A stretch of 64,000 nucleotides of DNA from Candidatus Zixiibacteriota bacterium (GTDB lineage: Bacteria > Zixibacteria > MSB-5A5 > UBA10806 > 4484-95), in contig JAAEQD010000402.1 of NCBI GenBank assembly GCA_024231855.1, positions 99,327-163,326 on the forward strand, written 5' to 3'. A model generated the notes under the pieces. It was not told the origin of the DNA and did no database searches. It worked only from the letters and a program-made list of their open reading frames with translations. Each line of letters starts with the position of its first letter. Position 1 is the stretch's first letter. Shown in pieces: positions 35,791-44,467 of this stretch. Made by a program: the position numbers and the translations under genes.

Positions 35791-37527
35791 TTGACAAAGA
35801 ATTCATTAAAGCAAGTCGCCCGGAACATTGAGTTATTAGATATGCTCAAAAACAGATTCGATACCGGGTCGACATATGCCAAGGTAAAAACTCTTCAGAA
35901 ACTGGCTTCCGCGGAAATAGTCGATGCCGCTTTGTTGGAAAGGTATCATGATTGCCTGTGTTTTATTCGGGCGTATCCCGACAACGCCACGATCAGAGAA
36001 CTCGCCGAAGTTGAATTACAATATTTCCATCAGCAAATCGAATCATATAAAAACGAAAGCCGGGATCGGCAAGCGAAAATGCTGGCGGATACCGGTATCG
36101 TTAACACATCTGTCTGCCATGAATTCAGCCATGAACTGACTCGAGCGGCAGCTAGATGGTATGCCGATCAGGTTGAGATAGACTGGAAACTTTACAACAG
36201 GGCCGGGAAAGATTTAATTTCGATGTTCCTGCCGCTGGTGGTGGCCTGGCCTGAAAACGATACACTCGATAATGATATGGAAACCTCGACTGAGGAATGG
36301 CTTAAACTCGCTCGAGGCAAAAGCGATAAATCGGGATTGAACATTCTGCTAAAGATTATCGAAGCGTCTAATCTGCCGCTCAGGATTCGAAGGCATCTGT
36401 TCGAGTCCGCCGAATTACCGATAAGATGGGATCTTACTCATTCGCCGGCCTCGCGGACTCTAAAGCGGATTCCTGCCGCCAGAACATTCTATCAGAAAAC
36501 TCCCATTAGAAGCCGAACCAAAAACCTGAGAGCGACTTTGAAAGCCAGTCCCGGCCCGCTGAAACACCTCAGTTTGAAGCAAGGCAAAGACTATACCCGT
36601 CATATTAAGGAAGTTTTAGGAGTAAGATGCCGCGAGCTTTATTCGATTATCCATGCCGAGCCAGGTGAGGTTTACCTGTACGAGCCCGGTCGAGGAATCC
36701 AGATAGCCGTTTTCGGCAATCTGATGGATATCCGTTTGCCGTTGGAAAGCAATTTCGGGGCGATGCTGGTGCGCAACGGTATGCCGGTGGGTTACGGTCT
36801 CGCCTGCACATGTTTTGAACGGGCGGAGATCGGGATAAACACATTTCCGGCCTTCAGAACCGGCGAGTCATCGTATATGGTCGAGCAATTTTTCAAAATG
36901 GCCTATCATTATTTCGCTTCGAAAGTGTTACTGGTTAGAAGTTATCAGCTTGGTAATGAAAACGAGGAGGCGCTGGAATCGGGTTCATTCTGGTTTTATT
37001 ATAAGCTGGGTTTTCGGCCCGTGGATAAGAAAATACGCGACCTCGCCCGACGCGAATACGAAAAGATCAAGGCCGACCGTTTCTACCGGTGCCCGATAAG
37101 GATGTTGAAACGCCTATCGAAGTGCGATGTCTTTTTTCATATCGATCCGGCTAAAATGGATGGTTACCGGGAACTGCCGCTTAAGAACCTCGGCTATGCC
37201 GTGACAAAGCATATAGCCGAGAATTTCGACGGCGATCGACACTTGGCGATCGAAATGACAGTTAAAAAGATCGCCCGAATTCTATCGATCAAGGGCCGGC
37301 AACGCTGGAGTGAGAACGAGATTCTCTCCTTCAAACGCCTGGCCCCGCTTATCGCCTGTATCCCTGACTTGCGGAGTTGGAGCGATAAAGAGAAAGCGCT
37401 TCTGGCACGAATAATCCGGGCCAAAGGTAAAGTCGCCGAAAGAGAGTTCGTGCTTCTGTGCAACAAGCATAAACGGTTTCAACAAGCTATAGAGAGATTG
37501 GGATTCGGAATTGAATTAGATCATTAA
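35791..37527 (+). CDS. Large protein of unknown function with GNAT-like central region
   Basis: I chose TTG 35791, with AGGAGG seven bases upstream, giving 578 residues. The N-terminal half (about 1-290) is helical and charged. The central part (about 310-425) has a GNAT-like pattern: strands GAMLVRNGMPVGYGLACTCF and the closing ESGSFWFYYKLGFRPVDKK, which resembles the last helix and strand of acetyltransferases. The C-terminal third is helical and basic. There is no signal peptide or membrane segment. I do not recognise the family; acetyltransferase activity is only a possibility. Confidence 0.7.
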   Translation: MTKNSLKQVARNIELLDMLKNRFDTGSTYAKVKTLQKLASAEIVDAALLERYHDCLCFIRAYPDNATIRELAEVELQYFHQQIESYKNESRDRQAKMLADTGIVNTSVCHEFSHELTRAAARWYADQVEIDWKLYNRAGKDLISMFLPLVVAWPENDTLDNDMETSTEEWLKLARGKSDKSGLNILLKIIEASNLPLRIRRHLFESAELPIRWDLTHSPASRTLKRIPAARTFYQKTPIRSRTKNLRATLKASPGPLKHLSLKQGKDYTRHIKEVLGVRCRELYSIIHAEPGEVYLYEPGRGIQIAVFGNLMDIRLPLESNFGAMLVRNGMPVGYGLACTCFERAEIGINTFPAFRTGESSYMVEQFFKMAYHYFASKVLLVRSYQLGNENEEALESGSFWFYYKLGFRPVDKKIRDLARREYEKIKADRFYRCPIRMLKRLSKCDVFFHIDPAKMDGYRELPLKNLGYAVTKHIAENFDGDRHLAIEMTVKKIARILSIKGRQRWSENEILSFKRLAPLIACIPDLRSWSDKEKALLARIIRAKGKVAEREFVLLCNKHKRFQQAIERLGFGIELDH

Positions 37528-37548
37528 CAACGAAATCTCAATATATCT

Positions 37549-37573
37549 CGTTCCCAAACTCCGTTTGGGAACG
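37549..37573. repeat. Palindromic intergenic repeat (TTCCCAAA type), copy 1
   Basis: CGTTCCCAAA and TTTGGGAACG form perfect 10-bp arms around a five-base loop. A related palindrome lies at 37657-37684 and a degraded one near 42683-42709, so this is a dispersed element. Confidence 0.75.
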
Positions 37574-37656
37574 TAATCGTGTAAGAATCTACGTTTCACC
37601 AAGAGCGACATATAGCCGGTTTCTATAGATTGCAAAACAGAGTTTTTATCCCAAGT

Positions 37657-37684
37657 CGGTTCCCAAATCCCGATATGGGAACCG
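37657..37684. repeat. Palindromic intergenic repeat (TTCCCAAA type), copy 2
   Basis: CGGTTCCCA and TGGGAACCG form nine-base arms around a ten-base centre. It belongs to the same family as the copy about 100 bases to the left. Confidence 0.7.
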
Positions 37685-37704
37685 GGGAATAATTATTACA
37701 AAAT

Positions 37705-37745
37705 AGAAAACCCCGCGGGTGTTTCCACTGGCGGGGTTTAGGTTT
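37705..37745 (-). terminator. Terminator of the DNRLRE lipoprotein gene
   Basis: AACCCCGC (37709-37716) pairs with GCGGGGTT (37731-37738). Read on the minus strand it is followed by TTTTCTATTT; on the plus strand the stem is followed by TAGGTTTT. It may be bidirectional, serving both converging genes. Confidence 0.82.
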
Positions 37746-37761
37746 TAATTATAAGTCTTTA

Positions 37762-38823
37762 TTAATCGTCGCAATGGCCGGGACCGATATCGCCTTTGTT
37801 GTAATCATCCATCATATCTTTCCAGTCCAAAACCATATCCTGATCATCGTCGCTCAGATCGCCCCAATCGTTCCAATCATTGTCGGCCAGGAAAGCGTCC
37901 GCTTCAGCTATACCGACGCTGACGTCTGTGCCATCTGATCCATTGGCAAGATTCAGCTTAACGCCGAGCAATTGCGCGTACAGCTTGGTGATACCGTTAT
38001 TCGGACGGCCAAATGTTTTCATCTTCAAAACATCAACAGCCATGGCGGCATTGTCCACATACAGGCTCTTATCGCCATCAGCGGTGCCCAGCCATAACGG
38101 CAGAAGCGGGGTTACTACATCGGCTTGCGGGCCGAAACCGGCGTGGGTTTTCCAGAAGCCGATAGTCAGGCTGCAACCAATTGGAGGAGGATTGCCTTCG
38201 ACCTCGAACATGAACAAACTTTGCTTTTCTAAATTAACATCAGCGGCGTAACCTGTGAACAGTAATAAATCTGTACCGAAGTTTGTGTTGGGTTCGTTTT
38301 CATTAATGAAGGCGTCGCCATCACAAATCGCTTCCTGGTAAACCAGTTCGCCATCGAGCATATAGCTGATTTCAAGGAAAGGCCAATTGGTTGAAGCTTC
38401 CCGGCTAAGATAAATAGCGCGCGGATAGGAAACAACATCCTGATCTATAAGTATACCGAAATTGCCGTAGGTTCCGTTAAGCCAGCCGTTGACTAATCCG
38501 GTGACATCAACCGAACGCCAATCCTCGTCATCGGCGACAAATGAACCTAAAACGGTATTATCGTAAGCCGCGCCGAAATTGTTCCAGGTTACTGTTGTCT
38601 CACCCCAGCCATCGGTGACCCGATAGGCATTGACTGTCTGACCACTGGGAACGGTCACATAAACGAAAAATGTGGCGGATTGGAATACCGCGCCATCCGG
38701 CAAGGTAAATAATGCCATGCCGACTGTGTTGTCCGGCTCAACAGGAGTCGTTCCATTCTGACAACCGATTACGAATGCGATCAGAATCAGGAAGATTGAA
38801 GATAGTTTCAGTAGTTTGGCCAT
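37762..38823 (-). CDS. DNRLRE-domain lipoprotein (paralogue 1)
   Basis: The 353-residue lipoprotein (lipobox ending at C21, FVIGC) has a DNRLRE-type beta-sandwich: SATFFVYV, WGETTVTWNNF, VDVTGLVNGWLNG, YLSREAS (about 35-155). A second strand-rich part (about 160-215) follows, and the C-terminal part starts TIGFWKTHAGFGPQ and ends with GDIGPGHCDD. Such modules occur in polysaccharide-binding or processing proteins. It is closely related to the adjacent gene at 39266-40333 throughout. Both have separate terminators, so each is probably its own transcript. Confidence 0.85.
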   Translation of the reverse strand: MAKLLKLSSIFLILIAFVIGCQNGTTPVEPDNTVGMALFTLPDGAVFQSATFFVYVTVPSGQTVNAYRVTDGWGETTVTWNNFGAAYDNTVLGSFVADDEDWRSVDVTGLVNGWLNGTYGNFGILIDQDVVSYPRAIYLSREASTNWPFLEISYMLDGELVYQEAICDGDAFINENEPNTNFGTDLLLFTGYAADVNLEKQSLFMFEVEGNPPPIGCSLTIGFWKTHAGFGPQADVVTPLLPLWLGTADGDKSLYVDNAAMAVDVLKMKTFGRPNNGITKLYAQLLGVKLNLANGSDGTDVSVGIAEADAFLADNDWNDWGDLSDDDQDMVLDWKDMMDDYNKGDIGPGHCDD

Positions 38824-39265
38824 AATTTAAGCCTCCTCTTTCTTTGGATTTATTTATTTGAACTTTTATAATCTCTCCAACTATGCTAAAAATGTGCAAA
38901 TATATGAAAATATTTGCAGTTTTATTATTGTATAACCTCTTTTTTTGCCCTTTCTCAATAGCTTATCACTCTATTTCCATTTATTGCAGAGTAATCATGC
39001 AAAAATAATGCCTATATTAATATTCCTATTGCATTGATCCTTATACATGTCCATAGAATAATAGATTAGTCTTGCGATATTATCCCAAAATTAAAACATA
39101 ATTTTAAATCGATTGTTATCCGCAGAGCTTCTATAAAAAGATTGAATTAATCAGCAAATGATCAATTCGGCTGACTCCGGTTTCTTATTCAATCCAATTA
39201 TCATAAAAAACCCGCCGATGTTTCCGCCGGCGGGTTTTTAACTTTATCGATTTGTCAGGTTTATC
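38824..39265. other. Intergenic region between the two DNRLRE paralogues
   Basis: The 442-base A+T-rich region holds the upstream gene's terminator near its right end (39205-39239) and presumably the promoter of paralogue 1. GGAGGC lies just before that gene's start, as in the other copy. I see no other structured element. Confidence 0.6.
39205..39239 (-). terminator. Terminator of the second DNRLRE lipoprotein gene
   Basis: CCCGCCG (39211-39217) pairs with CGGCGGG (39228-39234), extended by AAAA/TTTT. Minus-strand transcription would read the stem followed by T residues. It is very like the 37705 terminator, consistent with duplication of the whole unit. Confidence 0.82.
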
Positions 39266-40333
39266 TTAATCGTCACAATGGCCGGGACCGATTTCGCCGT
39301 TGTTGTAATCATCCAGCATATCCTTCCAACCGAGAATCATGTTTCTGTCGTCACTACTCAGACGATACCATGATCTCCTGCCGTGATCTGACAGGAAATT
39401 ATCGGCCGCGGTTATCGTTTCGGCGACATCTGAATCGTCGGCGCCATTGGCAATATTGAGTTTGGCGGCCAGTAACTGAGCGTAAAGCTTGGTGATACCA
39501 TTGAACGGACGGCCGAAGCGTTGGCGAAGGATCCGCCGGGCTCTTCTTGTATTGGTTACATTTACGCTTTTATCTCCATCGGCATTACCAAGTGTAATCG
39601 GCAGGAACTGCGAAACTTCATCGGACTGTGGTCTGCAGCCGCCGGTATGGTTTTTCCAATAACCGATAGTGTTCGTGCAGCCTTCGGTTTGCGTTTCGCC
39701 CTCGATGTCGAAATACAGTAAACTTTGTTTTTCGTAATCGGTATCGGCGGCGAAACCACTGAATAATACGGTTTCGGAACCGAAATTGTTATCGGGCTCG
39801 ATCTCGTTAATATAAGCGTCGGCATCACAGGCGACCTGTTGGTAAACGGTTTCGCTGTCAACTACGTAGCCGATTTCCAAATAAGGTTGATTGATAGAGG
39901 CCTCCCGGCTGTGATAAATCGCTCTCGGGTAAGGAGTGATTTCCTGGTCTAAAAGCAGACCATGATTGGCATAGGCGCCATTAAGCCAACCGCCGACTAA
40001 AGATGTGACATTGACTGTACTCCAATCATTGGTGTTCGCTTCGAATGAACCCGATACGGCGGCATCGAAAGCCTCATCGAAATTATTCCAGGTGACTGTC
40101 ATTTCGCCCCAATCATCCGTGGCCCGATGGATATTGACCGTTTGTACGCTGGGAATGGCTACATAAATATGTAATGTCGCCGATTCGAATGTCGCGCCTT
40201 CAGGCAAAGTAAATAGTGCCAGGCCAAATGGTTCATCATTTTCCGGCGCGACCGGCATTGGACTGTTTGAACAGCCGATAATGAGGGTCGCCATAATGAT
40301 GATGATTGATGATAGTTTCGCGAGTTTAGACAT
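39266..40333 (-). CDS. DNRLRE-domain lipoprotein (paralogue 2)
   Basis: I chose ATG 40333, with GGAGGC seven bases upstream; the frame is open five residues further. The product has 355 residues, with lipobox LIIGC and the same plan as the neighbour at 37762: a DNRLRE sandwich, then NTIGYWKNHTGG and a C-terminal region ending DDYNNGEIGPGHCDD. Two copies with diverged middle parts and near-identical tails indicate an old tandem duplication under constraint. It is probably attached to the outer-membrane surface. Confidence 0.85.
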   Translation of the reverse strand: MSKLAKLSSIIIIMATLIIGCSNSPMPVAPENDEPFGLALFTLPEGATFESATLHIYVAIPSVQTVNIHRATDDWGEMTVTWNNFDEAFDAAVSGSFEANTNDWSTVNVTSLVGGWLNGAYANHGLLLDQEITPYPRAIYHSREASINQPYLEIGYVVDSETVYQQVACDADAYINEIEPDNNFGSETVLFSGFAADTDYEKQSLLYFDIEGETQTEGCTNTIGYWKNHTGGCRPQSDEVSQFLPITLGNADGDKSVNVTNTRRARRILRQRFGRPFNGITKLYAQLLAAKLNIANGADDSDVAETITAADNFLSDHGRRSWYRLSSDDRNMILGWKDMLDDYNNGEIGPGHCDD

Positions 40334-40622
40334 AATTAAAGCCTCCATTTATTAGTTTATTGTTTCTTTTCCAGTTAATCTCTTCAAATCTGACCTGGAT
40401 GTGCGATAAAGTGAAATCGTTTGCGCTTTGACGACATTCCAAAGCATGTCTATCGTGCGTCAACGTCTTTTGTTTCAAGTGTTTAGTCATATTGGCTGTA
40501 TTACATTGCAAAGTCTATGCCCGAAAATAACCTTGAAAAGGTTGCGATACATATTTGATATTGAATTAGGAGATTGTGGGAAAATTTATACAAGGCTGAA
40601 ATATCTATAAAATCGATAGTAT

Positions 40623-41801
40623 TTAGCCGCAAACCTGCTTAAAAACGCGACGGAAATTGCCGCCCAGGATTTTCCTGATATCTCCCTCGGAGTAGCCGCG
40701 AAGCAGGAGTTCCGCGGTAATATTCGGCACCATCGAACAATCATCCAAGCCATCAGGCAAGCGATGGACACCGTCGTAATCCGAGCCGAGGCCGACATAA
40801 TCGGGGCCAACCAACTTCACGATATAATCGATATGATCAACGACCGTTCCGACATTGACTTCAACCTTGGCGATAGCCTCCCGCCAGGCTTTGTAAACAT
40901 GAGGGATGAACTCTTTTCTTTTCTTGCGGCTAATGGGATATAATCTATAGGCTTCATCAATCTCATCGCTATAGAAAGTATCTATTGAGTCGTCGACCTC
41001 CATCCATCTCGTCGAAAGATAGCCGTTGTAGAAATTGATCCCGATAAGTCCGCCGTTTTTGGCTATAACCTTAATTTGCTCATCGGTTAAATTCCGGTCA
41101 TGCGGGCAGAGATTATAGACGCACGAATGCGAGGCGATAACCGGATCGGTAGTGATTTTCATGACCTCCTCGAATGCCGAAACCGAGGCGTGCGATACAT
41201 CGACTATCATGCCGAGTTTGTTCATCTTCTTTATTACATCACGCCCGAAATCGGTCAGGCCATGAAACGCCTGGTTAGTATCCGCCGATGAGATACACCA
41301 GTCGTTCGAAGCGGTATGGGTCAATGTCATATAACGTATACCGCGATTGTAGAAATGATCGAGATTCGCCAGATCGTTGGCGATTGCCACGCCGTTTTCA
41401 ATTGCCAGTACCGCCGAGATTTTACCGCCGGCTTCGTTCTTTTCAGCTTCATCCGCGCTGTGGCACAATGCTATGGATTCCGGGTTGCGCGATATCTGGG
41501 CCTCCAGCGTATCGATCATCTCATCGACAGTCGACCGGCATTGTTCTACCGGCGTATCGGTATCCAGCCAGCAGGCGAACACCTGAAGGTCGATACCGCC
41601 TTGTTGCATCCGGGGTATGCCCATATGGCTGCTCGTGTCATCGGAGGCGATATCGAAGCCTTTCATCATGCGCAGGACCGTATCGCAGTGCATATCGGCG
41701 ACGAATGCTTTCTTATGTGTGCTCATGTAGTCGTGATTAAGGCCACGGCAGCTCAAGAGACCTCCTATGGCAATTAGAAGTAAGGCGGTTCGTATTCTCA
41801 T
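40623..41801 (-). CDS. Membrane dipeptidase, M19 (renal dipeptidase) family lipoprotein
   Basis: This 392-residue protein has a lipoprotein signal (cysteine at 18). Zinc motif FVADMHCDTV (about 33-42), a glutamate in VLAIENG, SHSCVYNLCPHDRNL and GLGSDYDGVH are the expected metal and substrate residues of M19 enzymes, which cleave dipeptides including those with a D-residue. It may act on peptidoglycan-derived peptides in the periplasm, complementing the DppA-type enzyme at 3200. Confidence 0.92.
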   Translation of the reverse strand: MRIRTALLLIAIGGLLSCRGLNHDYMSTHKKAFVADMHCDTVLRMMKGFDIASDDTSSHMGIPRMQQGGIDLQVFACWLDTDTPVEQCRSTVDEMIDTLEAQISRNPESIALCHSADEAEKNEAGGKISAVLAIENGVAIANDLANLDHFYNRGIRYMTLTHTASNDWCISSADTNQAFHGLTDFGRDVIKKMNKLGMIVDVSHASVSAFEEVMKITTDPVIASHSCVYNLCPHDRNLTDEQIKVIAKNGGLIGINFYNGYLSTRWMEVDDSIDTFYSDEIDEAYRLYPISRKKRKEFIPHVYKAWREAIAKVEVNVGTVVDHIDYIVKLVGPDYVGLGSDYDGVHRLPDGLDDCSMVPNITAELLLRGYSEGDIRKILGGNFRRVFKQVCG

Positions 41802-41918
41802 AGTTTGCTTATAGCATCATTCTGGTTGCAAGGCAAGGAGTTATTAAATTAGTTGACTTGAAGCCCTTAATCATTATATCTGAATTGTGTTTGTAAACAG
41901 ATAAAAAGGATAGAAGTT

Positions 41919-42665
41919 ATGAATATGAAATTAAAAAGAACACTTCAGGTTAGCGGTATTATTGTCGGAGTATTAGCATTACTCGTCTTCGGATTCATGA
42001 TCAAGATGAAATCAGAAATAAATAAAATGACACCATTGGAGACACAGGAATTATTTGATAATATAACATCGATTAAGGACACGTATGTAAATATGTATTT
42101 AATCAAGGATGATGACAAATATATCGCCATAGACGCGGGCGATAAGTTAGATAATATTGAAGATAGCTTTAAAAAGTTGAAAATAAATCCGGACAAAGTA
42201 ACAGCAGTCTTTTTGACCCATTCGGATTTTGATCATGTTGCCGCGATTGAATTGTTTGAAAATGCCGCTATTTACTTTTCCAGTCAAGAAGAACAAATGA
42301 TAAACGGTACAACATCGCGATTTGTTATTGTTGGTAACAAAATCAAAACCAAAGCTTATCAGTTATTGGACGACCGGCAGGTTATAAATATAGGAAACAC
42401 CAAAATTCAAGGAATTTTGATTCCCGGACACACACCCGGCTCTATGTGCTATCTGATAAATGATAAATACTTATTTACCGGCGATGTGTTGAGTTTAAAA
42501 GATGGAAAGATCGAAAGATTCAATGAAATGTTTATTATGGATATTGAAACGGCGGATAAATCGTTGGAGAAGTTAATTCATTTTCCAGATGTTGAATATA
42601 TATTTACGGCTCATTATGGCTACAGTGATGATTATAAAAGCGCGGTTGGTGACTGGGGTAAGTAG
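41919..42665 (+). CDS. Metallo-beta-lactamase-fold hydrolase, membrane-anchored
   Basis: The 248-residue protein has an N-terminal transmembrane anchor (about 9-28) and an MBL domain. The zinc motif is H101-S-D-F-D105-H106 (THSDFDH), with aspartate where most members have the second histidine. GHTPGSMCYL, TGDVL and TAHYGY are the later motifs. The substrate is unknown. The gene is more A+T-rich than its neighbours, as is the channel gene at 43533, suggesting horizontal acquisition of this short segment. Confidence 0.82.
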   Translation: MNMKLKRTLQVSGIIVGVLALLVFGFMIKMKSEINKMTPLETQELFDNITSIKDTYVNMYLIKDDDKYIAIDAGDKLDNIEDSFKKLKINPDKVTAVFLTHSDFDHVAAIELFENAAIYFSSQEEQMINGTTSRFVIVGNKIKTKAYQLLDDRQVINIGNTKIQGILIPGHTPGSMCYLINDKYLFTGDVLSLKDGKIERFNEMFIMDIETADKSLEKLIHFPDVEYIFTAHYGYSDDYKSAVGDWGK

Positions 42666-42682
42666 AGAGTACTGATTGCTTC

Positions 42683-42709
42683 GTTCCTCCTAAATCGGAA
42701 TTTGGGAAC
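42683..42709. repeat. Degraded palindromic repeat (TTCCCAAA type)
   Basis: GTTCC near 42683 and ATTTGGGAAC at 42700-42709 are the remains of the palindrome seen at 37549 and 37657. The left arm is interrupted. Confidence 0.45.
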
Positions 42710-42730
42710 CAGGGGAGTGACTCACTTCTA

Positions 42731-43282
42731 CTATAGATTGGGCGCAAGTTGAAATGCCATGCGTGTTTGCCACCGCCCGCCTTTTTTTATCATTAAGGAA
42801 ACTTCACCGGCAACGGATCTGATCGGCAGTATATCGCCTGCTATCTTCTTAAATTCCCCGGTTGTTTTTTTCATCACCCCAGGATCTTCTATTTCGGCAA
42901 CTGTCAGATGCGGAATTACTTCATCTAGATGGCCGCCGTAAGGGGGAGAGTCAGGAAATCGGCCGGCAACTGCATGGATAATCTTCTGGAAAAGATAGAT
43001 CGGTTCAGGCGCAAGGTAAAGCACGTTGGGAAATCGACGTACTTCGGTAAGCGCGAATTGAAAGCTCGTAATTGATGAAAAAAGTTTAGCCAGTTCATCT
43101 GTTATATATTGGCCGGTGGGATCCGTTATGCTGAACGGGTAATTAATCGTGATATGCGCGGGCGCACCTTCCGCGGCCGATTTGTCATATTTTTTTCGGA
43201 AAGGCCCTACGAGTGTTTCAGCTTCCGGAACTAAGACAACTAAAGCGGCTTCCGTGCGACATCCTGAGTGATTAGAACTCAT
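42731..43282 (-). CDS. 2'-5' RNA ligase-like (2H phosphoesterase) protein
   Basis: I chose ATG 43282; a TTG at 43318 would add 12 residues and has no ribosome-binding site. The 183-residue product has both catalytic HxT motifs, HITINYPF and HLTVAEIE, about 85 residues apart, as in the 2H phosphoesterase superfamily. Members ligate or hydrolyse 2'-5' linkages or cyclic phosphates in RNA or small nucleotides. The substrate is unknown. Confidence 0.85.
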   Translation of the reverse strand: MSSNHSGCRTEAALVVLVPEAETLVGPFRKKYDKSAAEGAPAHITINYPFSITDPTGQYITDELAKLFSSITSFQFALTEVRRFPNVLYLAPEPIYLFQKIIHAVAGRFPDSPPYGGHLDEVIPHLTVAEIEDPGVMKKTTGEFKKIAGDILPIRSVAGEVSLMIKKGGRWQTRMAFQLAPNL

Positions 43283-43340
43283 AACTTGTTTTATAGCTTT
43301 ATTTTGGTAGTAATACAAGGAGTTATTGGGAATACATTAT

Positions 43341-43431
43341 GCGTCAGGATGTAAGCCGTGCGACATCTCACAGAGTCACAAGACCTGACGCTGGCTACCC
43401 TCAGGATGTCACTTTGTTTCCATCCTGAGGG
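43341..43431. repeat. Intergenic inverted repeats
   Basis: Two inverted repeats lie here: GCGTCAGG (43341-43348) with CCTGACGC (43384-43391), and CCCTCAGGATG (43398-43408) with CATCCTGAGGG (43421-43431), the latter with perfect 11-bp arms. A similar CATCCTGAG stretch occurs at 43260 within the start of the RNA-ligase gene, so a small dispersed repeat is likely. Confidence 0.6.
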
Positions 43432-43532
43432 ATTAATGGGGATGGAATAACATTGACAGAGATATCGAAGATGTTGTAATCATACTTATACTGTTTCGGT
43501 TAAAGCTATTTTTAAAGTATGGCGGACAGCGG

Positions 43533-44336
43533 ATGCTAAACTCTTTGCAAAAAAGAATATATACAATCATGGAAGTTGCCACCGGCGATGACAAGGCAAG
43601 CAAGTTTTTCGACATATTCATTATTATCTTAATATCCCTGAACGTGCTTGCCGTTATTGTTGGAACCATTGGTTCTTTTTCAAGTAGGTATTCAGGATTT
43701 CTAAAGTATTTTGAAATTGGGTCAGTCTTTATATTTACATTAGAGTATCTCCTTAGAATTTGGACCTGTGTCAATAACATAAAATATAAAAGAACGCTTG
43801 CAGGACGTTTGAGATTTGCGTTTTCCCCATTAGCAATAATTGATCTTCTAGCGATACTTCCATTCTATCTGCCGGTGTTTATTGCTTTGGATTTAAGGTT
43901 TTTAAGGGCTGTCAGGCTAATCAGGTTATTCAGGTTATTTAAGATAGCGCGATATACTGATACTATGAGAACATTTGGTTTGGTTTTAAAAGCAAAAAAA
44001 GAAGACTTAATAATCACAATCTTTGCAATAGTAATTCTGCTTATAATTTCATCAAGCTTGATGTATTATCTTGAAAAGGATATTCAGCCAGAATCATTTT
44101 CCAGTATTCCGGCAGCGATGTGGTGGAGTGTAGCAACACTAACTACCGTCGGTTATGGCGATGTATACCCAATTACAGTTGCCGGTAGATTCTTGGGGGC
44201 TATAGTGGCGATCCTTGGTATAGGTCTTTTTGCCTTGCCCGCCGGTATCATAGGCTCCGGGTTTATTGATTTGATTCAAAGAAGGAAAAATGGCGATTTT
44301 AAATGCCCTCATTGCGGCGAATTGATTGAAAAATAA
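43533..44336 (+). CDS. Voltage-gated-type potassium channel
   Basis: This 267-residue, six-transmembrane channel protein has an S4 segment with regularly spaced arginines (RFLRAVRLIRLFRLFK, about 129-144), a pore helix and the K+ selectivity filter TVGYGD (205-210), then S6. Its C-terminus ends in a CPHCGE motif (about 258-263) with only two cysteines. It probably forms homotetramers in the inner membrane. The start is uncertain: ATG 43533 has no clear ribosome-binding site and ATG 43569 is possible. Composition is A+T-rich compared with its surroundings. Confidence 0.9.
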   Translation: MLNSLQKRIYTIMEVATGDDKASKFFDIFIIILISLNVLAVIVGTIGSFSSRYSGFLKYFEIGSVFIFTLEYLLRIWTCVNNIKYKRTLAGRLRFAFSPLAIIDLLAILPFYLPVFIALDLRFLRAVRLIRLFRLFKIARYTDTMRTFGLVLKAKKEDLIITIFAIVILLIISSSLMYYLEKDIQPESFSSIPAAMWWSVATLTTVGYGDVYPITVAGRFLGAIVAILGIGLFALPAGIIGSGFIDLIQRRKNGDFKCPHCGELIEK

Positions 44337-44467
44337 CCCCCATCAATTCTTGCAATCAATACCGTTTAATGCTAATATCAAATAAACAACCATGAAACCG
44401 CTGCTCGTTATATATGGTTTCATGAGTAAGCATGCTAAACAGAAAATTAAATAAAGCGAGATAACAA

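Noticed and set aside
35603..35794. Short plus-strand frame before the unknown protein
   Set aside because: Overlaps the ribosome-binding site of the 35791 gene and has no signal or domain; low coding character.
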